Shown piece after piece: positions 42,881-51,940 of a stretch of 64,000 nucleotides of DNA. Below the pieces are notes generated by a model, which searched no databases, had not been told where the DNA came from, and worked only from the letters and a program-made list of their open reading frames with translations. This DNA is from Aminobacter aminovorans (GTDB taxonomy: Bacteria > Pseudomonadota > Alphaproteobacteria > Rhizobiales > Rhizobiaceae): assembly GCF_900445235.1 (NCBI RefSeq), contig NZ_UFSM01000001.1:2867501-2931500 (forward strand), read 5' to 3'. A program made the translations under genes and the position numbers. Numbering within the stretch: the stretch's first letter is position 1; the number at the start of each line of letters is the position of its first letter.

Positions 42881-43684
42881 TCAGATGAGGGGATAGGCGA
42901 CGTCGAAACGGGCGCCTTGGGTTCCGGGATGGGTTTCGCAGGGGCTGCCGGCGCAGCTCAGCTCGCTCCGCGCGTCGAGCCACGCTTCAAGGGCGTCGTA
43001 GACGTGCATGACGCGGGGAAAATTCTCATAGGCCATGGGCACCGGCAGATAGACCTCGCGCCGCGCCGGCTGCAGTCTGATGAGCAGGTCGCCTGCCGGC
43101 TCGAGCCTTCCCGCGCAGGCGATGGCGACCTCGACGAGACCTTCGCTGTCGCGGCTGACAAGGTCGTGAAAATGCACGCTCATCAATCCGTCGCAAGCCG
43201 ATCCCGAGGCGCGCAAGTGCGTCCGGATGTCGGCTTCGGCCCCGGCGATGAAATCGTCCAGCCCTTCCACACCGATCTGGCGTTGTCGCGACACGACTTT
43301 TGCAGCCGGTACCTCACGCAGGCCGATCGTCGCCGTCAATGCCGGTTCGCCGCCTTCGGCTTGCCGGGAAAGCGCGCGCACGAGTTCGGTCTGGTCGGCA
43401 AGCCTGTCGTTCTGCGCGCTCAGCCAGCTTTGCAGTTCGACGACGCGTGCTTCCGGCGTGAGCTCCAGCAGCTGTGTGACGCGGGTAATCGGCAGCCCCA
43501 GCCGGCGCAGCCGCGAGATCAGACGCGCCCTTGGCGCCTGCGAAGAGGCATAGTAGCGATAGCCGGTCTGTGGATCTACGTGGACCGGCGCCAGCAGGCC
43601 TTGCTCGGCATAGAGCCGCAATGCCTTTGGCGACAGTCGCGTGGCGGCCCCGAAACGGCCGGCGAGGAGATAGGAATCGATCAT
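42881..43684 (-). CDS. MerR-family regulator with GyrI-like effector domain
   Basis: The 267-residue protein has an N-terminal MerR helix-turn-helix (AATRLSPKALRLYAEQGLL, GYRYYASSQ) and a C-terminal effector-binding domain (REVPAAKVVSRQRQIGVE; YLPVPMAYENFPRVMHVYDALEAW) as in BmrR/BltR. It is expected to bind amphiphilic or aromatic compounds and control the BtrH-like gene that follows. ATG 43684. Confidence 0.9.
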   Translation of the reverse strand: MIDSYLLAGRFGAATRLSPKALRLYAEQGLLAPVHVDPQTGYRYYASSQAPRARLISRLRRLGLPITRVTQLLELTPEARVVELQSWLSAQNDRLADQTELVRALSRQAEGGEPALTATIGLREVPAAKVVSRQRQIGVEGLDDFIAGAEADIRTHLRASGSACDGLMSVHFHDLVSRDSEGLVEVAIACAGRLEPAGDLLIRLQPARREVYLPVPMAYENFPRVMHVYDALEAWLDARSELSCAGSPCETHPGTQGARFDVAYPLI

Positions 43685-43755
43685 GACGCCGTGTCTAGGG
43701 CTGGCCCCAGGGGCGAGGTCAAGCGCGCGATTTGCTGTCGTCTCTGCCCGGCTGA

Positions 43756-44151
43756 TCAGCCTTTCCTGTTGCCTGGCTCTACAGGCAGGCCCGCCGCGCG
43801 CCACGCAGTGAACCCGCCAAGGATGTGCCGGACCGGCTCCAGCCCCATCTCCTGCGCGGTCTTGGCAGCGAGCGCCGAGCGCCAGCCGCCGGCGCAGAAG
43901 AAGACGAAGTTCTTGCCGCTGGAAAAGAACGGCTTGTGATAAGGGCTGTCGGGGTCGATCCAGAATTCGAGCATGCCGCGCGGGCAATGCTGGGCGCCCG
44001 AAATCCTGCCTTCGCGCTCGACCTCGCGCGGATCGCGCAGGTCGACGAAGATGGTATCGGTGTCGTCGAGCAGGGTTGCCGCTTCCTCGGGCGACACCAC
44101 CTCGACCACTGCATTGGCCTCGTCGAGCAGTTCCCTGTAACCCTTCTTCAC
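43756..44151 (-). CDS. Rhodanese-domain sulfurtransferase
   Basis: The 131-residue protein has TIFVDLRDPREVEREGRI and the active-site loop FVFFCAGGWRSALAA with the catalytic Cys. This is a single-domain rhodanese. It starts with GTG at 44151 behind GAGGGCAAG. Sulfur acceptor unknown. Confidence 0.9.
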   Translation of the reverse strand: MKKGYRELLDEANAVVEVVSPEEAATLLDDTDTIFVDLRDPREVEREGRISGAQHCPRGMLEFWIDPDSPYHKPFFSSGKNFVFFCAGGWRSALAAKTAQEMGLEPVRHILGGFTAWRAAGLPVEPGNRKG

Positions 44152-44427
44152 CTTGCCCTCGCGTCAATTCGGCCCAAATTCAGCTTGCAAGGCCAAGTGA
44201 TCGCATGAAGCGGCGAGGCTGTCATCGCCGATGAATTGTGCCACCTGCCGGCTTGTCTCACGATGATGTGAAACTGTTCGGCAACAGCTGCCGGGAAATT
44301 TATGAAAGCTTAACGTTATCGGTATGAATCGAGAGAGCAGCGCCTTACATCAGCCATTTGTGGACAGGAATTCTTCCACCGGCGCATGGCGATTCCAGAG
44401 CAGTTTCCGGGCAGGGATGGTGTCTTT

Positions 44428-46293
44428 ATGAAATTTTCTCTCCTGAGCAGGCCGATCTCGCTTCCGCTGGCTGTGCTTGCTGCAACAGTGGCGCTTGGCG
44501 CGCCGCAGGCGGGTGCGCAGAACTTCTTCGACATCCTGTTCGGTGGCGGCAACCGCGCCCCGCGCCAGCAGCAGGGCGAATTTCCGCCGGCTCCGGTGCA
44601 GAAGAAGCGGGCGCCGGTGGCGGCGGCCAAGATCAGCGCGCCGTCCTATTACACCTACAAGACCGACTCGATGGTGACCGTCGACTTTGCCAAGCTGATC
44701 GCCGGCACGCAGTCGGTGTCGCTGGAGCCGTCGCTTGCCGGTACGGCGTTCCGCGAAGCGCTTGCCGGGCTCGATGCCTTCGACCTGGTTGCCGAAAAGG
44801 ACATCGCCAAGGGGCTGCTCGACTACTATGTGGCCAATCCCGATTTCATCTGGGTCACCGGCCAGACCGCCAACAGCCGCGCCGAAGAGGCGATCAGGAC
44901 GTTGAGCGATGCCGCCAGCCACGGGCTGATGCCGGCCGACTATGCGGTCTCCGTGCCGCCGGCAGCCTATGCGCTTGACGACACCGTCGGCCGGATGAAG
45001 ACACTCATCCGTTTCGAGATGGCGATGTCGGCACGCGTGTTGCGCTACGTGCATGATGCGCAAGGCGGCCGGATCGATCCGAACCGCATCTCCGGCTACT
45101 ATGATTTCGCCGCCAAGCCGCTCGACATGGCCGGCATGCTGAAGAGCCTCAGCCAGTCGGATGAGGTGCGGGCCTTGCTTGAGGCATTCCATCCGCAGAA
45201 TCCCGAATACAAGGCGTTGCGCGTCGAACTCGAGGCGCTCAAGGCGAGCGAGGAAAACGACATCGTCGTTGACGCCAAGCTGTTGCTGAAGCCCGGCGAG
45301 ACCAGCCCGGAGCTGCCCAAGCTGCTGCATCTCATCGCCCGCGATCTCGACGACGAGATGGGCGGCGAATTCGGCGAAACGCTGGCCAGGCTCGGCAACA
45401 GCGAAACCTATACGCCCGAACTGGTGCCGGTCATTGAGGCGGTGCAGAAGCGTGCCGGGCTCAAGGCCGACGGCGTCGTCGGCCCGCGCACGGTGGCAAC
45501 CCTTGCCGGCACGTCGAAGGCCGATCGCCTCGACAAAGTCGTCGTCGCGCTCGAACAGCTGCGCTGGCTGCCATCCGACCTCGGCAGTCCGCGCGTCTTC
45601 ATCAACCAGCCGGCCTATACCGCAAGCTACATCGACGGCGGCATGGAAAAGCTCAAGATGCGGACGGTGATCGGAAAGACCACCAACCAGACCAGCTTCT
45701 TCCAGGACGAGATCGAGCAGGTCGACTACAACCCGTACTGGGGCGTGCCGCAGTCGATCATCGTCAACGAGATGTTGCCGCGCCTGCGCAACGATCCCAG
45801 CTATCTCGACCGCGCCGGCTATGAAGTCACCGATTCGCGCGGCCAGCGCATTCCGTCGTCGGCGATCAATTGGGGCCAGTACGGCTCGAAGGTGCCCTAC
45901 AGCGTGCGCCAGGCGCCGAGCGAGGCCAATGCGCTGGGCGAGCTCAAGATCCTGTTCCCCAACAAGCACGCCATCTACATGCACGACACGCCGCAAAAGG
46001 CGCTGTTCGACCGCGACAACCGCGCCTTCAGCCATGGCTGCATCCGCCTGGCCGACCCGCGCGGCATGGCGGCCGCCGTGCTTGGCACCGACGTCGATCA
46101 CATCGCGGCCAAGCTGAAGCAGGGCCATTCCTTCGAGAAGGTGACGCGCAAGATCCCGGTCTACGTCGCCTATTTCACCGCCTGGCCTGATCTCGACGGC
46201 AAGGTCGAGTATTTCGGCGACGTCTATGATCGCGACGCCAAGCTCAAGGACGCCATGGCTCGTACCGATGCGGCGAGGGCACCCAGCATCTGA
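44428..46293 (+). CDS. L,D-transpeptidase of the YcbB/YkuD type
   Basis: The 621-residue protein has a signal peptide (MKFSLLSRPISLPLAVLAA, cleaved near AGAQ), a central peptidoglycan-binding region (ADGVVGPRTVATLAG) and a YkuD domain with HDTPQKALFDRDNRAFSHGCIRLADP. The Cys of SHGC is the catalytic one. It makes 3-3 cross-links in peptidoglycan or attaches proteins to it, important in Rhizobiales envelopes. ATG 44428 starts at the signal peptide; a longer frame begins at 44386. Confidence 0.92.
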   Translation: MKFSLLSRPISLPLAVLAATVALGAPQAGAQNFFDILFGGGNRAPRQQQGEFPPAPVQKKRAPVAAAKISAPSYYTYKTDSMVTVDFAKLIAGTQSVSLEPSLAGTAFREALAGLDAFDLVAEKDIAKGLLDYYVANPDFIWVTGQTANSRAEEAIRTLSDAASHGLMPADYAVSVPPAAYALDDTVGRMKTLIRFEMAMSARVLRYVHDAQGGRIDPNRISGYYDFAAKPLDMAGMLKSLSQSDEVRALLEAFHPQNPEYKALRVELEALKASEENDIVVDAKLLLKPGETSPELPKLLHLIARDLDDEMGGEFGETLARLGNSETYTPELVPVIEAVQKRAGLKADGVVGPRTVATLAGTSKADRLDKVVVALEQLRWLPSDLGSPRVFINQPAYTASYIDGGMEKLKMRTVIGKTTNQTSFFQDEIEQVDYNPYWGVPQSIIVNEMLPRLRNDPSYLDRAGYEVTDSRGQRIPSSAINWGQYGSKVPYSVRQAPSEANALGELKILFPNKHAIYMHDTPQKALFDRDNRAFSHGCIRLADPRGMAAAVLGTDVDHIAAKLKQGHSFEKVTRKIPVYVAYFTAWPDLDGKVEYFGDVYDRDAKLKDAMARTDAARAPSI

Positions 46294-46372
46294 TCGGCTG
46301 CATGCAGGCACAGGGTCGGGGGCCGGGTCAGCGAACATCTGCTCAGCCGAGCATCCGCGTGCCCTGACCAGA

Positions 46373-47149
46373 TTACCTGTCCTGCGCGCCCATCGGAATG
46401 GTGACGCGCCTGGGCAGGTGCTGGATCCTCCACAACAGCCGCCGAATTTCGCGGATTGCCTTTTGGGATCCCGGCAGGCGCACTTTCGGCCGCGGCAGGC
46501 GCGGTGTCGCCAGTCGTTCCGGCTCGAGATCGCTCGGCAGCGTGATCTCCTGGTCGGGCAGGAACATTTCCTGGATGCCGATGGCGGGCGACAGTTGCCA
46601 GCAGGGCGTCTCGTGCCTGGTCATGTCGAAGAGAAAATCGTCCACCGGACGCTCGATCTTGCTGGCCAGCGTCACCAATCGCGCGGCCAAACGCCTGGAG
46701 ATGACATAGGCAGCCGCGCCATTGTGGAAGCTCTACAGCGGCAGCAGGCGGTGTGCCCTGATCTTGCGGCCGCGACGCCCGACCAACACGGGATTCAGCG
46801 TCGTTTCGAGCTTGATCAGCTCGACACCAGCAGGAATCCACGCGTCGTCGCTCAGAAAAACGGGGGCATCCCGGCTGAAATAGACATCGTCTTCGAGCAC
46901 GACCGCATGCGCGTCGCTGCCTTCGGCAATCCGTCGCCAGACGGCGATATGGCTTATGAAACAGGCAATTTCGCCCGGTGACCAATTGTGGTGATCGCCT
47001 AGGACAAGCCGGTTGATGATGTCGTCATCAAGCGCGGTCTTGTCGATGGCGCTTAAGCGCTCGAAGGCCAAGCCCATCCGGCGGAAGGCCATGGTCATCC
47101 AGGCCAGCCGTCCAGTCTCCCGATCAAGGTTGATGACGAAGCACCGCAT
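46373..47149 (-). pseudogene. GT25-family LPS glycosyltransferase, interrupted by an in-frame TAG
   Basis: From ATG 47149 the protein reads MRCFVINLDRETGRLAWM, DDDIINRLVLGDHHNWSPGEIACFISH and AVVLEDDVYFS, all typical of GT25 glycosyltransferases. At 46735-46733 a TAG stops it after RAHRLLPL. The same frame continues cleanly with SFHNGAAAYVISRRLAARLV and IERPVDDFLFD, the normal GT25 continuation. The rest ends at 46373. It is a single-nucleotide nonsense mutation with no indel, hence a young pseudogene or a translation-recoded gene. Confidence 0.85.
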
Positions 47150-47195
47150 TGGATCTTCCCCGCTCGCCTGCTGATCGCAGAACGGTTGGTGTCGG

Positions 47196-49091
47196 TCAAT
47201 TCGATGCTGTCTCTCCAGGCGGGAACACCCGATTTTGGCTTTCGAGCCAGTAGTACATCCTTACGTAGTTTTGATAGGCAAGGTGTTTCCCGCTCACATC
47301 TCCTGCCGCTGGCGCCTTGGAAATCTCTTTCGGGCTGATGTAATAGAACTCGTCTCCCATCGCGGCCAACGGCATATGGTGCGCGGGTGCCTGCTCAAAA
47401 ATCGAAAATCCGATGAAGGCGTTTTTAACTTTCTGAACTGATAGCAAATGCAGCAGCGTGGGGGCGAAATCGACCGATGTACGATAGTCAGCGTCGAAGG
47501 TCGTCGGTAGCGCCATTCCCTTGTGATGAATGATCAACGGGATCCGGTCGACGAAATAGGCTTGGTAGTCGTCCCCTTGCAAGGCCTTGACCACGGCGGG
47601 TTCAGGATAGGTCGCGTGATCGGCCGTGATGATCAGGATCGTGTTGCCGGCGAAACTCGAGTTCTGAAAATAGTCCAGGAATTTTCCCAGCTGCGCATCG
47701 AAATTGTGCATCCTGCTCAGAACGGGGTTATCACCGCTGCCGTAGGTCGTGCCGGCGCTGTCAGAATCCAGGAACGCGTGGGTGCCGATATTGTATGTCG
47801 CGACGAAGAACGGTTGCTTGTCGCCGCTTGAGGTCTGCTTCTCCAGGAAGCCTTTCAGGCCGGAAAATATCTCCGCGTCGGCTGCGTCAGACGTGCCGGC
47901 ACTGAGTGCTGCGGGTCTGCCACCCAACAATTCAGGCAGCGTCTCGACAGCGTAGACCGTTTCAAACCCAAGCGACTTCAACATGACGTTGAAACTGGCG
48001 CCCTCAGAGCTCGAGGACAGAAACGCCGTCTTGTATCCGCGGTCCTGCAGGATATCAGGTATCGTCCGGTAGTTGATGCTGGTGAGCAGCGCGGTGTTGT
48101 TCTCACCTTCGGCCTCCCAGCCGCCGCTTTCAGCGCCACCGTTTCTGGGGTATCCGGAAACCAGCTGCCCCTGAATCCCTCGATAGGTTGCCGCTGTGTG
48201 GCTGAAGTAGTTGTAGACAGGCATTGAATGCGCGGCAAAGCGGTCGATGTTCGGCATCAATCCCTGATGCTTGCCGCCATAGGTTCCCAGAAAGCGGGCA
48301 GACAGCCCTTCGGCAAAGATCACGATGACGTTCGGGCTATCTGCCGCCGATTGTGCTGTGCCAAACGACAAAGGGCTGGAATAGGCCTGATCCCGCAACA
48401 GAGGGTAGTGCTCGTTGATCGGCAGGCTGATGCCTTGCCGATCCAGCGTGTCGGCCATGTCAGAGAGGTTGTTGCGGGCCTTGCGCAGCTCGCGAAATTT
48501 GCGGGCAAGAGATGTGGCCGGAGCCATATCCGGACGGAGATCGAGGGTTCTTTCGGTGAAGGAAGAGCTGTCGAACATGCCGGCAAAGAGCAGGCAGGCA
48601 AGTGTCGCGGCGAAAACGAAGCCCTTTCCGGGCCGGTGGAGCGCCGCTTGCTTGCGCGCCTGGAGGGCGAACAGCGAAAGGCAGATCCAGCTTCCGAAGC
48701 CAAGGACTGCGATGACGAAGAACAGGGGCTTTGCCGCATACTGGCTGCCGTCGGTGTAGTTTTCCAACGCCAGAACGGAGATGTAGTGCCCCGACAGATA
48801 GGCGGAAAATCCCTGCACCAGATAGATCAGCATCACCAGCAGGGGCACGGCGAGAGAGACGAACAATGCCGGCAAGGCCACCCAGCCACTGCGCTGGGCA
48901 TGCCAGGCAACAAGTCCCAGCATGCAAAAGAACGCGAGCTCGATCGCCGGCAGCAAGATTGTGGTGACGTCGACGGCGAATGCCGGATTCCGCTCTCGCA
49001 GGGCAATCAGCAGGAGGGCGAGATATAAAACGTAGATAGCCACGAAATAGAGCGCGTAGCTTCGCTTCAAAAGACTATCGGTAAGTTTCAT
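47196..49091 (-). CDS. LTA-synthase-like membrane sulfatase/phosphoglycerol transferase
   Basis: The 631-residue protein has about five helices in the first 180 residues and a large periplasmic sulfatase-type domain: NVIVIFAEGLSARFLGTYGG, the Thr nucleophile region SHTAATYRGIQGQLVSGYP and metal-binding ITADHATYPEP. Enzymes of this group transfer phosphoglycerol or phosphoethanolamine to envelope glycans or lipids. In rhizobia similar enzymes decorate cyclic glucans or lipid A. It lies between a broken GT25 and a broken PAP2 gene. Confidence 0.88.
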   Translation of the reverse strand: MKLTDSLLKRSYALYFVAIYVLYLALLLIALRERNPAFAVDVTTILLPAIELAFFCMLGLVAWHAQRSGWVALPALFVSLAVPLLVMLIYLVQGFSAYLSGHYISVLALENYTDGSQYAAKPLFFVIAVLGFGSWICLSLFALQARKQAALHRPGKGFVFAATLACLLFAGMFDSSSFTERTLDLRPDMAPATSLARKFRELRKARNNLSDMADTLDRQGISLPINEHYPLLRDQAYSSPLSFGTAQSAADSPNVIVIFAEGLSARFLGTYGGKHQGLMPNIDRFAAHSMPVYNYFSHTAATYRGIQGQLVSGYPRNGGAESGGWEAEGENNTALLTSINYRTIPDILQDRGYKTAFLSSSSEGASFNVMLKSLGFETVYAVETLPELLGGRPAALSAGTSDAADAEIFSGLKGFLEKQTSSGDKQPFFVATYNIGTHAFLDSDSAGTTYGSGDNPVLSRMHNFDAQLGKFLDYFQNSSFAGNTILIITADHATYPEPAVVKALQGDDYQAYFVDRIPLIIHHKGMALPTTFDADYRTSVDFAPTLLHLLSVQKVKNAFIGFSIFEQAPAHHMPLAAMGDEFYYISPKEISKAPAAGDVSGKHLAYQNYVRMYYWLESQNRVFPPGETASN

Positions 49092-49542
49092 CTGCAGGTC
49101 GTCTGGAAAATCGCATCAAAAAACAGAATCTCTCAGGTCAGTCGAATCAAGCGTGGCAATGTATTGGCCGGGCTCGATGTTTAGTCCAGAAAGTTGAACT
49201 CGTTGCCGTCGCACGGCAAATGACACGGATATCGTAACGGCGAAACGACGAATTCTGGTCCCATCTTGCCGCAGGCTGCGTTTGTCTCCCGATCGGGGCA
49301 GTTAGCGTAGTGTTCGTCGCCAGTGATCCGGGACGTGTAAGGGAGAGCGGCATTGCCGCTGTTCAATTGTGTATTCGGATAACAAATATGATCGGCGTTA
49401 TGGTTGAGAGTAAATATGTAATGATAAATATTGTTATGCGTATTACGAAATGTTATTTGAACATTATTTGAAAATGTAATCTTGTGGGAATGTGTTGTGC
49501 CTAAGGTGCCGGCGAGAGTTCGCTGTGTGTCTGGAGGAGTGC
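49092..49542. other. A/T-rich intergenic region
   Basis: The stretch between the LTA-synthase-like gene and the lipoprotein gene is visibly lower in GC, especially 49380-49490 (AAATATG, TAATGATAAATATTG). A minus-strand frame free of stops spans about 49562-49181 and reads ITFSNNVQITFRNTHNN and GDEHYANCPDRETNAACGK, but it has no start codon or ribosome site except TTG 49366. It may hold a promoter or decayed foreign DNA. Confidence 0.45.
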
Positions 49543-49779
49543 ATGCCTTCTGTACTGAAGATTAATCTCGTCCTTTCGTCACTTATGCTGTTGACGGCCT
49601 GCCAGGCCGATAGGCGGCGGTGCGAAACCGAAACGGGCGGCGCTGCCACCTATCGAAAGAGCGATAACTGCGGGCGTGCGGCAAAGCCAGCAGAAGGCAG
49701 CGATCGGCCGGAGAGGCAGGTCAGGGAAAAGCCTGTGACGCCGACTGAGCCCGAACCAGAGGGGGCGGTTTTTCCGTAG
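49543..49779 (+). CDS. Small lipoprotein, unknown function
   Basis: The 78-residue protein begins MPSVLKINLVLSSLMLLTACQ, with a lipobox LTAC at the signal peptide end. It is then a hydrophilic Pro/Glu-rich segment (KPVTPTEPEPEG). GGAGGAG three bases before ATG 49543 supports translation. Likely an outer or inner membrane lipoprotein; no family assigned. Confidence 0.65.
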   Translation: MPSVLKINLVLSSLMLLTACQADRRRCETETGGAATYRKSDNCGRAAKPAEGSDRPERQVREKPVTPTEPEPEGAVFP

Positions 49780-50188
49780 CGCCACCTTGGTTCAGGCTCC
49801 CAGTCCGCCAGGCGCGGCGGCGGCCAGGCTCGACGGAACGCTCAACTGGATCCGTCCGCCTGATCATCGACGGCATCATCTCGTGCATCGTGGCTTCATG
49901 ATGGGCGGCGGCTTCAAGCTGCCCTGATCAGCATGTCGATTTGTCGGGGAGCAATGCTTTCTATGCGCCGCACCGCAGCCTTGCTGTCAGCGCCTCTCGG
50001 CGTTGCAGATTTATCCGCGTGCAGGAGATCCAACGCTTTCCAGAGCTCGTCACGCTGCACGCAAGGTGTCGCCGGGATTGGCCGGTCGACTTAGCGCAAT
50101 GTTGCGTCCGTCTCTTTTGCGAGCAGCAGCGACGGAGCCGCGCGTCACTTCAGCTTAATAATCTGTGATTTAAGCATCAAGTATATAA
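49780..50188. other. Intergenic region without recognisable gene
   Basis: About 410 bp between the lipoprotein gene and the PAP2 remnant. Open frames are short and Arg-rich. Near 50150-50200 the DNA is A/T-rich (TATAAAGTATAAATATT), which could be a promoter for the PAP2 gene. No terminator hairpin was identified. Confidence 0.4.
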
Positions 50189-51052
50189 AGTATAAATATT
50201 ATCGTCCAGGCGGAATTCTTCTATGCGCCAGGAATTCTGGCAATCTTGTTTGTTGCACTTGGTCAGTTTTATCGTCGCTGGCGTGACAGCGAGCGCCTTG
50301 CACTGGTCCTGCATGCAATCGCGCTTGTCGTCCTGTTTTCCACCTTTTGTGCGTTGTTCAATGTGTTGTTGCTGCCGCGCTCAACGACTCCGATCGACGC
50401 CCTGCTGGTGGAGGCCGATGCCTGGTTGGGCTATTCCTGGCCGGAGTTGACCAGTTGGGTTGCCAACTATCCGACCCTCAACGCGATCTTGCGCGCGATC
50501 TACCTCGTGACATTGGCAAAACTCTACTTCGCCTTGATGTTCCTGGCGATGGTTCTCGACCGCAGGCGGCTACACGGTGCCGCCTTGGCGATGTCGATGG
50601 CGGCGATTGTCGTCGTTTGCACCTGGGCGATGTTCCCTTCGGCCGGAGCGTCGGCCTACTGGCTGCTCGATCCTGAGATAGACCGCATCGTTGGACCGGT
50701 CGTAGGATCGGAATATGGCGCCATGCTTTAGCGCCTCTACGCGGAGGGCGTGCTTGAGGTCAATTCGCTTCAGGTGACAGGCTTGATCGGGTTCCCATCG
50801 TTTCACACGGTGTTGGGGCTGATGGCCCTGATCGTGGTCTGGCCCTACCGCATTGTGCGCTATTTCGTGCTTGTCCTGAACGTGTTCCTGGCACCTGCAA
50901 TCTTGATCCACGGTGGCCACAATCTTGTCGACATGATTGCTGGCGTGGTCATCACGCTCGCGGCCTGGTGTGTTGCGTTGGCAATTTTTGACTATCTGGA
51001 GCCCGTGAAGCGCGCTGCTTCTTTGACGGAGCGCCCAACAGGCCTCAACTAG
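50189..51052 (+). pseudogene. PAP2-family phosphatase, interrupted by an in-frame TAG
   Basis: The first part reads EFFYAPGILAILFVALGQFYRR, several helices and YSWPELTSWVANYPTLNA, up to GSEYGAML. TAG at 50729-50731 follows. In the same frame come RLYAEGVLEV, GLIGFPSFHTVLGLMALIVVW and ILIHGGHNLVDMIAGVVIT, the PSFH and GGHxxxD motifs of PAP2_3-type phosphatases that remove phosphate from lipids. The two halves together would form one protein of about 280 residues. The N-terminus also lacks a convincing start (ATG 50223 is out of frame; TTG 50246 is internal), so the gene may be doubly damaged. Confidence 0.8.
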
Positions 51053-51450
51053 CTACGCTAGGCGCTCGATCCGGCCCTTGTCGATGCGGAATACACCTGT
51101 TGTTGCACCTTGCCGTTCGAAGTCGGATTGAAACTCGTCCCAAAGCCAAGATGTCGGCCGCAATTCTCACAAGAGATCGGAGTATCCGCCTATACGTCAT
51201 CAGGAATACGCAGGCGAATGGTCCCCGCAAAAGGGACATTCCAGCTTGTGATTGAGGTATTGACTGTCGCCCATGGCCAGATCCTCGGGGGCGTGCCCAA
51301 AGCGTATTGAGGTGAGGGTGGATCTGAAGGGTAGTGTTGCCGCAGAACCGGCTTCCTTTGCCGCGGCTTAGAATGCCTTTGCGGCGGCGTTGGCTTCGGC
51401 CATGCGTTGCAACCGAGTTCGAAGGCATTCACTTCGATCCCCGAGATTTG
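51053..51450. other. Intergenic region, no firm gene
   Basis: About 400 bp between the PAP2 remnant and the 77-codon gene. Frames on both strands exist (plus strand 51110-51310, minus strand 51633-51190), but they lack ribosome sites and recognisable domains. The segment may contain decayed coding sequence. Confidence 0.4.
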
Positions 51451-51684
51451 ATGAACAGCATATCGGCGGCCGTCGCAGCCGCCAGATCCTCGAGCCCAAT
51501 CAACGTGGTTGAGATCGCGCAGACCGTTCAGAGCGAGAACCCGCAGGAGAATGTGGCCTTCGAAGATATCTTGAGTTACGTCCTCGATGTCGCGCAGTGC
51601 ACCGGAGAGCCGCTGGTGTTTGAGCGGCAGCACAGCACCTCTGAAGGGGCCTACATGAACGGTGCTGGTTTGATCGACAGCTAG
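51451..51684 (+). CDS. Hypothetical small protein (77 aa)
   Basis: The candidate MNSISAAVAAARSSSPINVVEIAQTV continues with NPQENVAFEDILSYVLDVAQ. It reads like an alpha-helical small domain. No clear ribosome site precedes ATG 51451, so the call is tentative. The preceding in-frame part from 51334 is Arg/Pro-rich and unlikely to be coding. Confidence 0.4.
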   Translation: MNSISAAVAAARSSSPINVVEIAQTVQSENPQENVAFEDILSYVLDVAQCTGEPLVFERQHSTSEGAYMNGAGLIDS

Positions 51685-51940
51685 CCTCCCATCCGCTTGA
51701 GCGGACTTGTAACCAGCCTGATGTCTAGAGCATGGAGCCAGTTACGCCACTGCTACGGCCTGCCCGAACTCACCTCGTGAGTGAGACTCCGAGGTAAGGG
51801 TGGCAAGACAAGGCAACTCTCTTTTCTGCGGGACTGTCCCTGCAGCACCAGCGCCACATCGGAACCCGCGCCTTTTTCCGGCGGAACCACGTTCGACGTC
51901 GTGCATTTGTGCCTTAAGACAGCCGCCGATGGAGCGCGAT

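Noticed and set aside
42881-44167. Extended frame upstream of the MerR regulator
   Set aside because: The helix-turn-helix begins right after ATG 43684, and the upstream part overlaps the rhodanese gene in another frame.
44350-46338. A 662-codon open frame on the minus strand opposite the L,D-transpeptidase gene
   Set aside because: It is a GC-rich shadow; composition is unlike a protein (His/Arg/Asp-rich) and the plus strand encodes a clear L,D-transpeptidase with signal peptide and SHGC motif.
51190-51633. 147-codon minus-strand frame opposite the 77-codon gene
   Set aside because: Pro/Arg/His-rich composition and no ribosome site; the plus-strand candidate reads more like a folded protein.
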